Source: Siphonodentalium dalli
Taxonomy: Eukaryota > Mollusca > Scaphopoda > Gadilida > Siphonodentaliidae
Direction of reading: 5' to 3'
Assembly (NCBI GenBank): GCA_032622095.1
Contig: CP136066.1
Coordinates: 111,251,319-111,315,318 of the forward strand
DNA length: 64,000 nt
This document shows, piece by piece, positions 34,189-46,491 of this stretch. Within the stretch, counting starts at the first letter, position 1, and each line of letters starts with the position of its first letter. A program made the position numbers and the translations under genes. The notes beneath the pieces are model-generated. The model ran no database searches. It was given only the letters and a program-made list of their open reading frames with translations, and was not told the origin of the DNA.

Positions 34189-34789
34189 TTATAATGTACC
34201 TACATGCTTTATCATTGTTGTTAGATACAGGAAACACCTGGAAATACAGTTTGTTTTTCTGATCTGTGTTTACCAATTAAGCATGTTATTGCTCGAGTCT
34301 TAATGGTACACAGCAAGAGTTTGCACCAAAAAAGGATAGTGGAATGGGATTGAAAGGCAGTTAACACAGTTACCGTATTGATGAACGGCTAAAAAAAAAA
34401 CTCCGAAATTTTGAAAAAAAAAGTATCCCCTCCCTGACGAGATCAAACCCTGTTTTCCAATGAGATCTAATATTGACAATTTCTCATCATCAGTGATGAA
34501 TGCAAGACCACCCTCTTGGGACGGGGCATCAGAGTGGGACGTGGGCTGGTTATGCATGGGTCTTAATCCCACCAACTGCAGTCAAACATCACTCAACATT
34601 TAGTTGGAAACTTTATACCAAAAATAGGTTGAAATTGTGGTCATAGATTTTCCAACAATTTATTAGTGACATACACAGCTGACATACATGTATATTCCTT
34701 TCAAATTGCAAATCGTCTCACTGCGTGTATAAACCACCGACCCCCCGGAAAGCAACTGACAAACTTACCCAGATACATGATTCCAGTCA

Positions 34790-34879
34790 CTCTACCTATG
34801 ACGGGGTTCGAACCAGCTTCGTCGGCACTGGACAGAGTAATTCACCTGGCACTCTACCGACTGTACCACCGGGAGCCCC
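34790..34879 (-). mobile_element. tRNA-derived SINE head, duplicated copy
   Basis: Identical to 32805-32894 as part of duplication D1. Confidence 0.65.
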
Positions 34880-35526
34880 TGAGTTATAATAATGCATAAT
34901 GTGTTTACGGATGGAACAAGACCGGAAACTCTGGTATGCATTGACAGGCAAAACCTGTGATATGCAGTAATATATGCATATGTCCTTCCCTATCATTCTG
35001 GTCTATCACCATACCAAACCAAATCGGAAATTCGACAACAGACACTTATATTGCAAAAACTTTGAACGGACTGAATTTCATAAAGCCGAACAGGGCCCAT
35101 AACTCTGGTAGGCATCGATGGTCACAACCCGTGATATTATGCATATTCATTCCCCATTTCTGGTCTGTCACCGTGCCATAGAGCATCAAAATATGACAAC
35201 CGACTCCCGAGTTACAATGCAAAATGTTTGTATGGTCGGACGGTCAACAATATACCGGTACCTGCCAACTAATATCGGGGGATATAATAACCATACATGT
35301 ATATCTCTGTGTATACCTAACCAAAAACAATTCCCCTCCACCACCCCACCTTTGGTGAATAAGACTGAAAAAAAACAAAACAATTCCCCTCCACCACCCC
35401 ACCTCGGTGAATAAGACTGAAGAGTTTTTTGGTCATGTACAAATAATTGTGGAACCCCTGACTTGTTTACCACTATTTACACTGGCCAGTGTTCTGTCAC
35501 ACACAACACACTCGATATATTAAGGC

Positions 35527-35748
35527 TACAGTAATGCCCTATTAAAGTAATCGACATCTTTAAATAACCAGCAGAATTATGGGTAACTTTTCAGGATTTA
35601 GTAGGAAATATGGCTTGTTGCCATTCATCGGAAAGCTTACGGCGAGAGCTTTCCGATGAAAGGCAACAAGCCATATTCCGACTAAATCCTGAACGTTACC
35701 CATAATTCTGCTTTGGTTAAGAGGTTGATTACTTAGGGCATTACTGTA
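35527..35748. mobile_element. Tc1/mariner-type MITE, family M1, copy 2
   Basis: Same sequence as 33543-33764, carried by the duplication and not an independent insertion. Confidence 0.85.
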
Positions 35749-35775
35749 TAATGGGGTCTAGGACTATTTGTGACA

Positions 35776-36172
35776 TACCCCGCTGGACAAAACAAGTGTC
35801 CATTGGCACCGCGGTGTATTTGCCGTTCGGCCGCGGTGTCAGAGTTTGTAACTGCAGTTGAGCACCGCGGCCGAACGGCAAGTACACCGTGGCCCAACAG
35901 CAAGTACACTGCGGCCGAAAGGCAACTACACCGCAGCCGAACGGCATGTACACCGTGGTTAGATTTCTGGTTTGCATCGTCTTTTTTCAGTTTAATGAAC
36001 GTACAGTGTACACCGCGGCGTGGCAATTACACCATGGCTGAACGGCAAGTACACCGCGGCCCAACTGTAGTTAGCCGGTGGAACCGCGGTGTACTAGTAG
36101 TTGCATTTCAGCCACGGTGGCAACGCTAACTGCACCGCGGTTAGGTGGACTCTTGTTTTGTCAAGCAGGGTA
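35776..36172. mobile_element. TIR element with 22-bp minisatellite core, copy 2
   Basis: Duplicate of 33792-34188 with one visible base change (GGAACCGCGG). Core and TIRs are otherwise preserved. Confidence 0.75.
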
Positions 36173-36405
36173 TTATAATGTACCTACATGCTTTATCATT
36201 GTTGTTAGATACAGGAAACACCTGGAAATACAGTTTGTTTTTCTGATCTGTGTTTACCAATTAAGCATGTTATTGCTCGAGTCTTAATGGTACACAGCAA
36301 GAGTTTGCACCAAAAAAGGATAGTGGAATGGGATTGAAAGGCAGTTAACACAGTTACCGTATTGATGAACGGCTAAAAAAAAAACTCCGAAATTTTGAAA
36401 AAAAA

Positions 36406-37615
36406 CATGAAAAAGGGGGGTGGGCCCCCAAAATTTTGAGGATTTTTTTTGCACAAATGGGGTGATGGTTTTCTCGGGGTCTGAATTTTTTGTTTTGGCC
36501 CTATACATGTATGTGCAATATTTTTCCAGACCCCCTGGTCTGAGGTTATTTTTAGGGTCGGTCGACGTGCGGAAAACATGTATCTTTTTTCATTGGCCTA
36601 AGTATATATCCACATAGTTTTTCACAATTTACGTAGATCCGTCCACTGCGCGTTTATATGTTGAAATCAACTGTAACCAATAGAAAGATGGGGAGAGTGC
36701 GCAGTGTGCACATGCACGTAGCATTGGAACTGTTTTAATTATCTACTTGGATTAACTGTTTTAAAGAATTTTTTTCAACACACAGAAAAAATAGATATGA
36801 TATGAAGTATAAGATATTAGCTTTGTGTTCCGCAATGCTGTATAATTTGAATGTTGTGTTGAGTGAACGGCGTGTAAACAATATACTGTAGACACATATT
36901 GAGGAAAAATAATTGAAAACAAATTTAATCCTATACTACCCCGATTCTACTACTATAACCGATGGTGAAGACACTGTTTTTGGTGTTATTTTTCATGTCT
37001 ATTTTCTAACTATTCCAATATCAAATGGGGTAACAGCCTAACAGGTGTGTTATAGCCATGTTGGTACAGACATTCTACATAATTATATCGTTTACGACTA
37101 TTAAAGCATTGTTTGTGTATATTTCATTTTATTACTAACTTGGCAATAGTTGATTCACCTAAAGCCACCTATCACAGAAAGTGATAGGCATTTTTCAATA
37201 CCAATTGTCATCATGGATGCCATTTTGAATAGAACATTTTGCTCCAAGCAGGTTTATCAGATTTTGATTATGTTATGGAGGATATGATTATTATTCCTCT
37301 TCAAAATGGAATAAAAACCAACTTACATGTAGTCCAAATATTTTCTAGATCAAAACTTTTATCGACAAGACTATTTTGTCTTTTCAGCATTTATCCCTGA
37401 CCTGGAGGTCTTACCATGTTTGCCATTTTCCCACATTTCATCTTGTGACTCAGAGGCAGGTGGTTTTAATTAAACTGATGGAGAAATAAAATTAAAAAAA
37501 TTTGAGTGACAGTTTTCAATATCGTTCCTTTTTATTAGAAGTAGAAACATATTTTCCCAATTTTCATTTCGGTCCTAAATTAGTGTTTCTCCGGCTCGGG
37601 GGTTAACAAAATATT
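36406..37615. other. no gene seen
   Basis: Anonymous intronic sequence after the duplication. It begins with G- and T-rich runs (36410-36450). Confidence 0.4.
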
Positions 37616-38070
37616 AGATATGAGTCGAGGACCCCACCAATCAAAGCTCAGAGTTATCAGATATCAATTTTTCATATCTTTTATTTTTCACCACCTGGGT
37701 AGGAGGTACTCAATCCGATGATCAGACACTCCTATATTACTATTTCTTTTGTTTTGGGGGCAAAAATTTTTTGCTTTGAGTCGAGGAACCCACCCATCAA
37801 AGCTCAGAGTGATCAGATATCAATTTTTGAAGTTTGTTATTTCTCGAGATGTAAGTGGTAATACGATCAAATTTTGATATACTTTAGTGATGATACTACC
37901 ATATTTTGTTGAAAGAATGTTGGTAAACAACAAGTTTTGAGTAATTTGATACCATAGTTGACAGTGATTAGCATTATTTTATTGCAATACATCGATTCTG
38001 ATAACTAAAGCATATTTTGAAGAAATGTTGTATCTTGATGATATGGGTACTGTTTGATTGGCTTGAGTAT
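37616..38070. repeat. short direct repeat followed by dispersed repeat R3, copy 1
   Basis: ATCAAAGCTCAGAGT-ATCAGA occurs near 37640 and 37797 (spacing about 157 bp). From about 37825 the segment TTTGTTATTTCTCGAGAT, GTTTTGAG-AATT, ACAGTGATTAGCATTATTT, GATTCTGATAACT matches 53130-53420, showing a dispersed family. Confidence 0.55.
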
Positions 38071-38690
38071 ATTTAAAAACAACTACGGAATTTAACTAAC
38101 TGCAGTTCATCGACAGCCAACTGAGAATTATTGACTACTAAATTGTGATTAGAGTATATTTGAGAAAAATCAATGTTTTCCAAGAATCAATGTAAATGAC
38201 TAAAATTCATGTTGACATTGTGTAACAAACTGGAAAACTGGTCTATTGTTACATCCATGTCAACAGAGGCTATTATTCTCGCATGGACAAATAAGATCCA
38301 ATGGAAACACATTATCGCGTACCAAAAATGATAGGGATGCTGGTTTGCATATATGTTTTGAGACCCCTTTTCTCGAATTACGTAAACATAAATTTTAGGG
38401 TTCGAATGAGCCATGTCCGTTTAATGTCTACAACTGTCTTAATTATTTATAACCCTTCTATGACTGGAGCTTCTTGAAATTTTGCGAAAACCCTGTGCCA
38501 ATCATGCATTCTCTTACATATGCGAAACTCCATTAGGGATCAATGACAAATATGTTTGTAGTAGATATGTGGTCAAGAAAATGATTTGATGTCTTTACTG
38601 TGCTGCTCAGAGCTTGTCACATAACTTGCAATGTGACACCGTAATTACACAACTCCTTAGATAGTGAACTATTCTGATAGACCTATTTTA

Positions 38691-38846
38691 TTTGTTGAAA
38701 AATACTAGCGATATAACAAGATACACCAATGCATTCATAGATTCAAATTGAAAGTTTCAAATATATCATGGAATTCATGGTTTTATGCGCAAAAACATAT
38801 GAATGCATTGGTGTATCTTGTTATATCGCTAGTATTTTTCAACAAA
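38691..38846. repeat. perfect 49-bp inverted repeat
   Basis: The arm at 38691-38739 (TTTGTTGAAAAATACTAGCG...) is the exact reverse complement of 38798-38846, with a 58-bp spacer. I found no mismatch by eye. No coding or TSD signature. Confidence 0.9.
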
Positions 38847-40680
38847 TTTGTAGAATTTCAAGGATTATGAGGAGGTACTAGTACATGTAGGTGGACATAT
38901 TTCATCCATGATTTACATTTAGGGTTTTAGATCTCACATGTTATATTAGCTTATAAGGAGGGCCTGGGAATTTTCCAAAATTCAAAATATTTGTTCGAGC
39001 TCACTGTCAAAGCAAGCACATGTGAAGCAATGAAAAATCATCCTAGTGCTGAGTACGTGTACCATATACATGTACCTCGCAACCATGTAACACTAAGAGT
39101 GCAGTGCATTTCTCATCGATCACGCTAATGGGCATATTGAAAACTTTTCTGAATGTGAAAAATTAATGATTAACGATTAATCATTCAGAGATATCATAAT
39201 ATACATGTATGTTTGTCCAGGCATTCTTGAAATGTACTTGCAAAGTACAATAATTTGTCCACCTGGCAATTGCACCCAATTTGCCCCAGTACCAGGGACG
39301 TGGCAACAGGGTGATTGGGGGGGGGAGTATCTTGTTCTCATTGCTTGATTTTCGAACCAGAAATTACAAGTGCCCATTTAGTAGGAAATTTCTATTTTTA
39401 GACTAACAGTAGCATATGTTTCTATGTCATTTTAGCGACTGCTGCACGTTTCCAGTACCTGCAAATCATGTATATTGAACTTCCTTCCGTATTCATGTTT
39501 CAAAATTAGTTTTTTATCCAGCCAGAATGCACTTTTGAGATATCAACCCATATATAGAATTTGAGTAGTTTTTAGTACATGATACATGTACCTATGAAAG
39601 GGAGAAAAAAATAAATATATATATTCAACCTCAATCGTACTAAAATCAATTGTTTTTGTCTTCCATTAAAGACATATTATGGACTTGTTTGGGTGCGTGA
39701 AGTGACCAGTTAGTATACTCAGGCATTACGCCAACCTGGGAAAGGTACCGTTCTGCTAACTTTCTACTAAATTTCAAAGAAATCAACGAAACCACTTCAT
39801 AGAAAATATCGTCTGAACTACGATCAACTGTAAATATTTACATCTCGATTCGGGACGCAACTATCGACAATAAAAACATACAAATGATTTCTCCATCGAG
39901 AGTCATTGCATTGAATTAAAATAACAGAATGACGATGTGCGTTGTCAATTTGGATTAATATTCGTAAAAAATAACTATGGTACTTTGAGCAAGATTATTC
40001 TCTATTTCTATTTGATCACCCAACCGAAGTGTTTCACATCACTTTAATAATCATTCAGATTCTATATACAATGAAGATCTGCATAATTTTTTCACATAAA
40101 AGCAGAGAGAAATAGATATAACAACATAGAGATAATATATAGAGCATATATCGTTAAAGGAGGTGCCACAAATAGATGTGAGCTAAAAAGCTTTTTGTAC
40201 CAGAAAAATGACTTTGAAACAGAGTATATCTGCAATATTATGCCATTGTTTTGGCATTCAAATGTGAAAAACTATAACTTCAACAGTATCATTATGTCAT
40301 AGGGTTACTATGGGTCCATTTATATTATTAAATGTCCTTGAGCCTTTGACATTAAATTTATAAAGTTAGCCTTGGCAGTATGGGCTCCGTCAATTAATTC
40401 TCAGTCTTGGTGGGCAGGGTCTATGGAAAGTTCATATTACCTTTTGTAGTCTTCAATAGCATTTATTCATCTTAATAACACATCTTGATTATTATCATCA
40501 TCACCACCAACACATACAATCAAACGTCATCCACAGACTGGCATAGTCTGTTCACATAACACAGAGAGTGTTATCATACATCACTATGGCATAGAATATT
40601 ATATCATAGGCCCTGCAACCAAATGCAAATATATTACCATTTGCATGATAAGCACGCATATGTGCATACACAAATATATG
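38847..40680. other. no gene seen
   Basis: AT-rich intronic DNA. A G-run lies at about 39318-39326. No exon or recognisable element. Confidence 0.4.
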
Positions 40681-40682
40681 TT

Positions 40683-40795
40683 AAAGGAACTTGAGGAGTT
40701 CCTGAAAATACAAGAGATGCCAGATATCCAATCTATCTAATTGAGATATCTACAAACTGGCATCTCAGGTTATCGGGAGATAACCTCACAAAAGT
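40683..40795. repeat. cluster of three short hairpins
   Basis: AGGAACT/AGTTCCT (about 40685-40703), GAGATGCCAG/CTGGCATCTC (about 40714-40768) and AGGTTATC-GGGA-GATAACCT (about 40768-40788) lie within about 110 bp. Confidence 0.6.
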
Positions 40796-41089
40796 AATCA
40801 CATGAAAATATAATTAAAATAGGAAATATACTTTATGTCAAAATGGACAAACTCTATGGTGATTTACTTGAAGACAAAAGTATTAATAAAAACATGTTAT
40901 AACGATAAAATATAGAAACTGTGAACATACCAGTTCAATGAGACATAGGCCACTATGTCAGGATCTGTATACAACGATAGTCTAAACAACTTGACGACAT
41001 CTTGACGACAAAATAAACTAAGACTTTAAGACAATAACTTTCCGAAGACAACTTTACTTTCTGACAAACTAATCTAAAACCCCGCGAAA

Positions 41090-41500
41090 CAAGATTGACC
41101 TTTGACAATTTACGCGCGACCATGTGTCATCCAATCAGCTGCGAGCTTACCTGTACTAGTTGACGTAGCGATACTAGAGCGTTTAGCATTGGGCTGAAGT
41201 GACAGTGATAAGACAGGGACGGATCGAATACAGCAAAGTTGAGAGGGTAAACGGGATGTCGTAAATACCGGTGATATGGATGAATATGTTAGCTGCTAGT
41301 TGTCAGTATTAACTTGCATTAGTTGTATATAAACTAGGGCTAAATTACACCGTCACAATTAGGCAGCCCATTATGATAAGTGACATACCGTTAAGAGCCA
41401 AGGAGCTATGCTTTAGATTAATGTTCACTGTATCGTTTGAAAAACGTCCGCTAAAACGTGTCAGTTTTGCTTGGGAGCCAGTCGCCATATTTCTATTGTA
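41090..41500. promoter_or_regulatory. CpG-enriched, promoter-like segment
   Basis: About twenty CpG in 400 bp, in clear contrast with the AT-rich surroundings (TTACGCGCGACC, GACGTAGCGA, AAACGTCCGCT, GTCGCCAT). It precedes or overlaps a minus-strand ATGGCG start at 41488. Promoter function is inference. Confidence 0.3.
41345..41488 (-). CDS. possible small ORF or first exon (47 codons)
   Basis: Minus strand: ATG at 41488-41486 in the context AAATATGGCGACT, resembling the start at 202. The frame begins MATGSQAKLTRFSG and, if unspliced, ends after a hydrophobic stretch (MSLIIMGCLIV) at a TAA (41347-41345). A GTATGT at 41388-41383 could instead be a donor after 33 codons. No homology is recognised. 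Could be a small membrane protein, a 5' exon of a nested gene, or chance. Confidence 0.22.
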   Translation of the reverse strand: MATGSQAKLTRFSGRFSNDTVNINLKHSSLALNGMSLIIMGCLIVTV

Positions 41501-42176
41501 AACACATGTTCATGATGTTGTTGTCATGTTTTAATTCGCGGCAGGTACATGAAAATCGACCATAAAAGCAATTCGATCATGCAATCGGGCAAGTTTATGA
41601 TATGAAATCGATGCTTTCAGTTTATTTAAGTTGTTGGAATTAATTTAGCTGCTTGATTACCCACGATTTATGAAGTTTTGTGCTGTTTAGAGATGGGAAA
41701 TGTTGATATTTTATTTTTATAATTACCAGTCTATAGTCGAAAGCGAGATTACAAGATGTCGTATTATTACGCAAATCACATAAATAGAAAACTTACATGT
41801 TTCAGAATATTGTATTATTCTAAAATCAAATAGCCTACATGTATATAAAAACATATTTATGAATAGGAAAGTACCGTATTCCGACGAAATATGTCATATT
41901 TTACGACGGACTCCTTGTGCGAGTTCACTTCCGGTCAATTCTATTTTGGTGCACTGGGAGAAAAACATTGTGGAGAAAAAAATACGTTTAATAACATTTG
42001 AATGTAAATTAATCGAGAAATTGTCGGTTATCAGGTACAATCATACCGGTATAGCTTATAACCCATATATATTGATGGGCATAATCAAAAGCTTGATCCC
42101 ATGCGCGATTGTCTATACTGATCGATTTCCATTCGTAATCGTATTCTAGTATTGACGGATGGGTTTGTTTGTAATC

Positions 42177-42404
42177 ATGGCCGCCCCGCCCCCATGGCAT
42201 GTGTATCGGCTATCGCAAAATAATGTTAGGATATTATGGTCTCCCATACCAAGAAAAATAGTTCCTAAGAATGTAAACAATGCAAATGGAGGACATTTTG
42301 CCATTATTCAGGATGACAGTACTATTTTCACAGGCAGGGTATTTGGGAAAGTTCTTGTTTTTCCTCAAAATGATGTCTCCTTGTCTCTAGCCAGATTCTT
42401 ATAG
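42177..42404 (+). CDS. possible short ORF (75 codons), unidentified
   Basis: ATGGCCGCC start at 42177 in a good initiation context. The frame begins MAAPPPWHVYRLSQ and ends at TAG 42402-42404. No domain, signal peptide or membrane helix is recognised. It is divergently oriented to the 41488 start, 0.7 kb away. Support is positional only. Confidence 0.2.
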   Translation: MAAPPPWHVYRLSQNNVRILWSPIPRKIVPKNVNNANGGHFAIIQDDSTIFTGRVFGKVLVFPQNDVSLSLARFL

Positions 42405-42921
42405 GACCATTTTGACTGTTCAGTTTGTTAACCATTGGAACTGGAGAAACGCCATTTGGGGACATGATTTTTTGTCACTCTACCGCGAGTAAATTCTAAC
42501 AGCTAAAATTTCTCTACTAATGACAAGATCTTTGTTTATTATTGATTATTATGTGTGAAAAATATGAAGTTGATCCATTATATGGCCGGTGAGTAATTAT
42601 TGATCATCTGGAGGTAGGGTGCAATCCGCGGTGGCCATCTTGACCAAACTTTGCCATCCCCTCAAACTCGACATAATTGTGGATTGTTCTGATATTCCAC
42701 AGGATTCATGAACGTGTGTAATGACATGTTGCGGTCACATACTATGGTAGACATGTCTGCCAGTGTTTACGTTCTGTTATTTGTCATTTTAAGGATAAAT
42801 GACACATTGGTGAGTGGGTGGTTTCATACTTGTATTAGTATTTAGTTGATAAATACATGTGCCTTGGTCATAATTGTTACTTTTATTGAAAATCTACTCG
42901 CCTATAGCATTTAGACCCGAT

Positions 42922-42955
42922 GGCACTAGAAATGTATTTCATCATTTCTAGTGCC
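42922..42955. repeat. hairpin at left end of long-TIR element
   Basis: GGCACTAGAAATG (42922-42934) and CATTTCTAGTGCC (42943-42955) are perfect complements with an 8-nt loop. Confidence 0.8.
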
Positions 42956-42957
42956 AC

Positions 42958-45418
42958 ACGGCCCCCCATACCCTGCGTTGAGGTATCTATTTCACAACAT
43001 TTTTCAACTAAACAATGAATGCTGGCCTTACTATCTCACCATATATTTTCAGTCGGTACTCCCCGCCACAAGTTGACGCCAAAAGTTCCCTGTGTCGGTG
43101 TATCTAAATCCTTTAATCGGACATTTTTAAACTGTCTAATGTTGGTGACCTCGATAAGTCGTCCACCTTCACGTTCTTGTTGACATTTTACACAAGGCCA
43201 CGTGCTCGGAAGAACTACTGGGTAATTTACTACGTCCGGTTTGGCCTATAGTCCATTTCACGAATAACTATTGACTGTTGCGTTCAAGCTGCAGACATAG
43301 TTTAGTCTCCGCGCGAAGAGATGTCGTAACGCTGCGGCTGCAGGCACGTGTATTTTTTAAAATAAAATATTCTGGCTTGACCTAGACCATTTTCAAACGA
43401 ATATGGACATTTATGTTTCTCAGAATAATGCAGAATTAGCTGTAACCTACAAAAATCTAAAATAAATATGTATATATAGGAGGTATCAAATTTGCTTCTA
43501 AAATAAATAAATACGACATTGCTTCACATTCCATGCAGGTGCTAGCAGGGTAAGTCCTGTGTAGGAGACTGAACTCAGGATGGAGCTTATGTTGCGTTCT
43601 GGGACGGAAAGTATCCAAACACAGCGATCTGTAAATGACCAAGCTGAAAAGTTTTCGCGATCGCAGCACTGTTTTTTTTTTTGATTTACGCTCGCTATAT
43701 AGTCAACAAAACTCAAATAAAATCACGTCATGTTGCATTATTATGGTTTATTTCTCCATTATACAGCACATAACATGATTTAAGTGTCATTTTCCGCCTT
43801 AGTTTTATCCAACTTGGTTCTGCTTGGTATTTCTACGCACCCCTGCATGCTTATCGTCGGCATGCATTTTCTATGGGATATTTAGAACGGGTCTATAAAA
43901 CTAATTAGGCTATAACTTTGTTATCTTTCATATTTTCCGTGAAATTTCAAATATGTGCCAGGGACATATATCCCGTCCGGAATGTGCATAAACATTTCCA
44001 GTTTCTTATCGTATTTTTATTTATTTTATGCGACAAAATTGTCGTAAATGTCAGAAAACCAAACTGACCATGCAGTCTATGTTTTGCGTTATGAGCCAAC
44101 GCTCGATGAACATCTATATATAGTTTTATTGAGATTTTTTGACGTCCCTTTATACCCATAATCACTCAAATGAGATGTCTCTCACCCACCACACGATTTG
44201 TTAAAAGTGAAATTATAAGAAGTGAGATTGTTTTATCGGTTAGCAGATACATTTCCGGATAAAACGGAGTGATCTTCATATCCCGTATATTCAGGAGATG
44301 CATCTTTCAATGATATATGTAATTTTTGTTTTGCTGATATATATAAAAAATATCAAAAATCGACATCCCTGTACCCCGTCATTACCGTCACGCGAAAATT
44401 TGAAGCTATTAAAGTTGTCCGTTTGTTAGACAAAAATGAAACTTATAGATTTATATCAATGTTCCATGCTTGTGTCGAATAGAAACCAGGTCCACATTTG
44501 TCAAGCCTTGAGTGCGTGGATAAATGATGATCACACTTACTCCGCTTATTTCTCGGCCAGAAATATGTGTTTTGAACTTTTGATAACAATTTATTTGAGA
44601 TAAAAACTGCTGCGGGCATGTCAGTCGGTGTGAACTTATCAATCGCTGGGCATCGTGCATGGTTCAATAAGATCTAGTGATCGTTCCTTCGTCCATACAG
44701 ATGACTTAAATATTCCATTGTCCGATCTAACAACAAATTTGTCGAAAATGTCCAATTTAATGTCAGTTTGCATACCAAGCCAATAAAAAGAAACAAAATA
44801 CGATGAATACTAATAGGTATCATGTCTATGACACATGCATGCAGCCATGGCGATTGGCGAACATCTACAAAGCCACATATACCATAAAATGAGATTTTGT
44901 ATGTAGGCCTTCCTAGCTATAGATATGCAGGTAAATCTTCAAGGCCTACATAATTACTAACATTTAACACTATGCTGTAATACTATATACACAAGACAGA
45001 AGTTATATTGTTCGCTTGGTTCAACTAGGATGTTTCACTATATTACACACTCACACCGTTGTAATGGTTTGCTAACAATAAAATCTTGAAATCAGTTTAA
45101 AACGGTTATTCGTGAAATGGACTATAGGCCAAACCGGACGTAGTAAATTACCCAGTAGTTCTTCCGAGCACGTGGCCTTGTGTAAAATGTCAACAAGAAC
45201 GTGAAGATGGACGACTTATCGAGGTCACCAACATTAGACAGTTTAGAAATGTCCGATTAAAGGATTTAGATACACCGACACAGGGAACTTTTGGCATCAA
45301 CTTGTGGCGGGGAGTACCGACTGAAAATATATGGTGAGGTAATAAGGCTAGCATTCATTGTTTACATGAAAAATGTTGTGAAATAGATAGTTCTACACAG
45401 GGTATGGCAGGCCGTCAG
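42958..45418. mobile_element. element with about 310-bp terminal inverted repeats
   Basis: 42958-43273 and 45100-45418 are inverted copies. They share GGTACTCCCCGCCACAAGTT, AAGTTCCCTGTGTCGGTGTA, GGACATTTTTAAACTGTCTA, GGTGACCTCGATAAGTCGTC, CCACGTGCTCGGAAGAACTA and TATAGTCCATTTCACGAATAAC. Hairpins abut both ends (42922-42955 and 45418-45457). The interior (43274-45099) has a copy of repeat R1 and no convincing transposase frame, so the element is non-autonomous. Confidence 0.8.
43310..43620 (+). repeat. dispersed repeat R1, copy 2 (with internal deletion)
   Basis: Contains CACGTGTATTTTTTAAAATA joined directly to TTCTGGCTTGACCTAGACC. The copies at 47.8 kb and 52.1 kb have extra sequence at this point, so this copy has lost about 50 bp. 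Confidence 0.65.
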
Positions 45419-45457
45419 CCGCCCTAATGGGCAGTTTGAGCTGATCATTAGGGCGGC
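45418..45457. repeat. hairpin at right end of long-TIR element
   Basis: GCCGCCCTAATG (45418-45429) and CATTAGGGCGGC (45446-45457) pair perfectly with a 16-nt loop. Duplicated at 49876-49915. Confidence 0.8.
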
Positions 45458-46491
45458 GTAGTGTCTAATAGCATTTAGGGCTAATGTTGGAACTTACAAG
45501 GCGTAAGCATTGATAGGAAGTTCCAATGGATCCAACGATTGTGATGTTGTCGTACATGATATCGTAAGTTGTTCGTAAAGCATGTGATTGACTTCCCTAC
45601 AATCATATCCAGCTATGATTTTTACATACATACATGTACGACAGCGATTATGCCACAATTAGTGGAAGTAGCCAAGGATATGCCACGATTTCGCATCTAA
45701 AATAAAACAGTGCTTGATAATATTTTTTGGCTTGCAACATTGTCATGAGCATGCGCAATTCAACTACTGCCTACTGGTTACTTCCTTTATCGATAATATC
45801 GAAATTTTTCCACTTACGACAGCTGCTTACGATTGAATCGTGGTCGTCTGAACGTTCACCAATTGACTGTTTTAACTTTTAGCCCAATCGTTGAATCGGG
45901 CCATTATATATCGATCCGTTGTTTACCCAGAACTGTTTATGTACAGTGACTGTGGTTGGACACACAAAATTTTTCTTCTCACATTAATCATTACTAATAA
46001 AAAAGCACTGACACTTTACTAATAGTAGGCCTAATACTATTATTTTTAGGAAATCTACCTTTCCAATATTCGAGGTACATGTATCACCCATGATCACTTC
46101 ATAATTGGACGTTAAATGTCATATTTCCTATAAAAACCTCATGCATATGTGTTCATACGATAGTACAAAAGAAACTTACCATGGGAACGAATGCAATGTC
46201 ATATTTTAATCATCTAAATCCAACACAGAGAAGTTCCGACCGCGTGGTGACGGTCCGGGCGCGGATACAGGACTTTTCGTACCTGGACGTTTCGTACCAT
46301 CTGGTACCATCTGGTCGTTTCGTAGCGTACTGCCAGAGGCAGAAAGACGTGGAACCTTGCTATTTCCACTGGAGTGACTGGACAGTTATCGAGAAAAGTC
46401 CGCCGTTAAAGTTCGGAATATTTTCAAACAGAGTTTAAACAACGATCACGTGGCATGCAGTTTAACCAATCAGGAATACGAACCGTTTAAC
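45458..46491. other. no confident gene; CpG-rich patch and minus-strand donor
   Basis: 46190-46440 is richer in CpG than its surroundings and contains an 85-codon plus-strand frame. The same patch on the minus strand ends ATGACATTGCATTCGTTCCC followed by ATG|GTAAGT (donor at about 46175-46180), so it could be a short first exon. Neither reading is convincing. Duplicated at 49916-50949. Confidence 0.3.

Larger units (their letters stand above)
32438..34422. repeat. tandem duplication D1, copy 1 (1985 bp)
   Basis: Starts GTATCCCCTCCCTGACGAG and is repeated almost perfectly at 34423-36405. I see only a handful of differences (e.g. CTTCGAACGG against CTTTGAACGG, one A in an A-run, GGAGCC against GGAACC). 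The unit contains a tRNA-like SINE head, an old 174-bp direct repeat, a 54-bp direct repeat, a Tc1-type MITE and an inverted-repeat element with a minisatellite core. The junction lies in an A-run. Confidence 0.92.
34423..36405. repeat. tandem duplication D1, copy 2
   Basis: Near-identical copy of 32438-34422. It includes the second SINE head (about 34790-34879, minus strand), second M1 MITE (35529-35746) and second minisatellite-cored TIR element (about 35776-36172). Confidence 0.92.
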
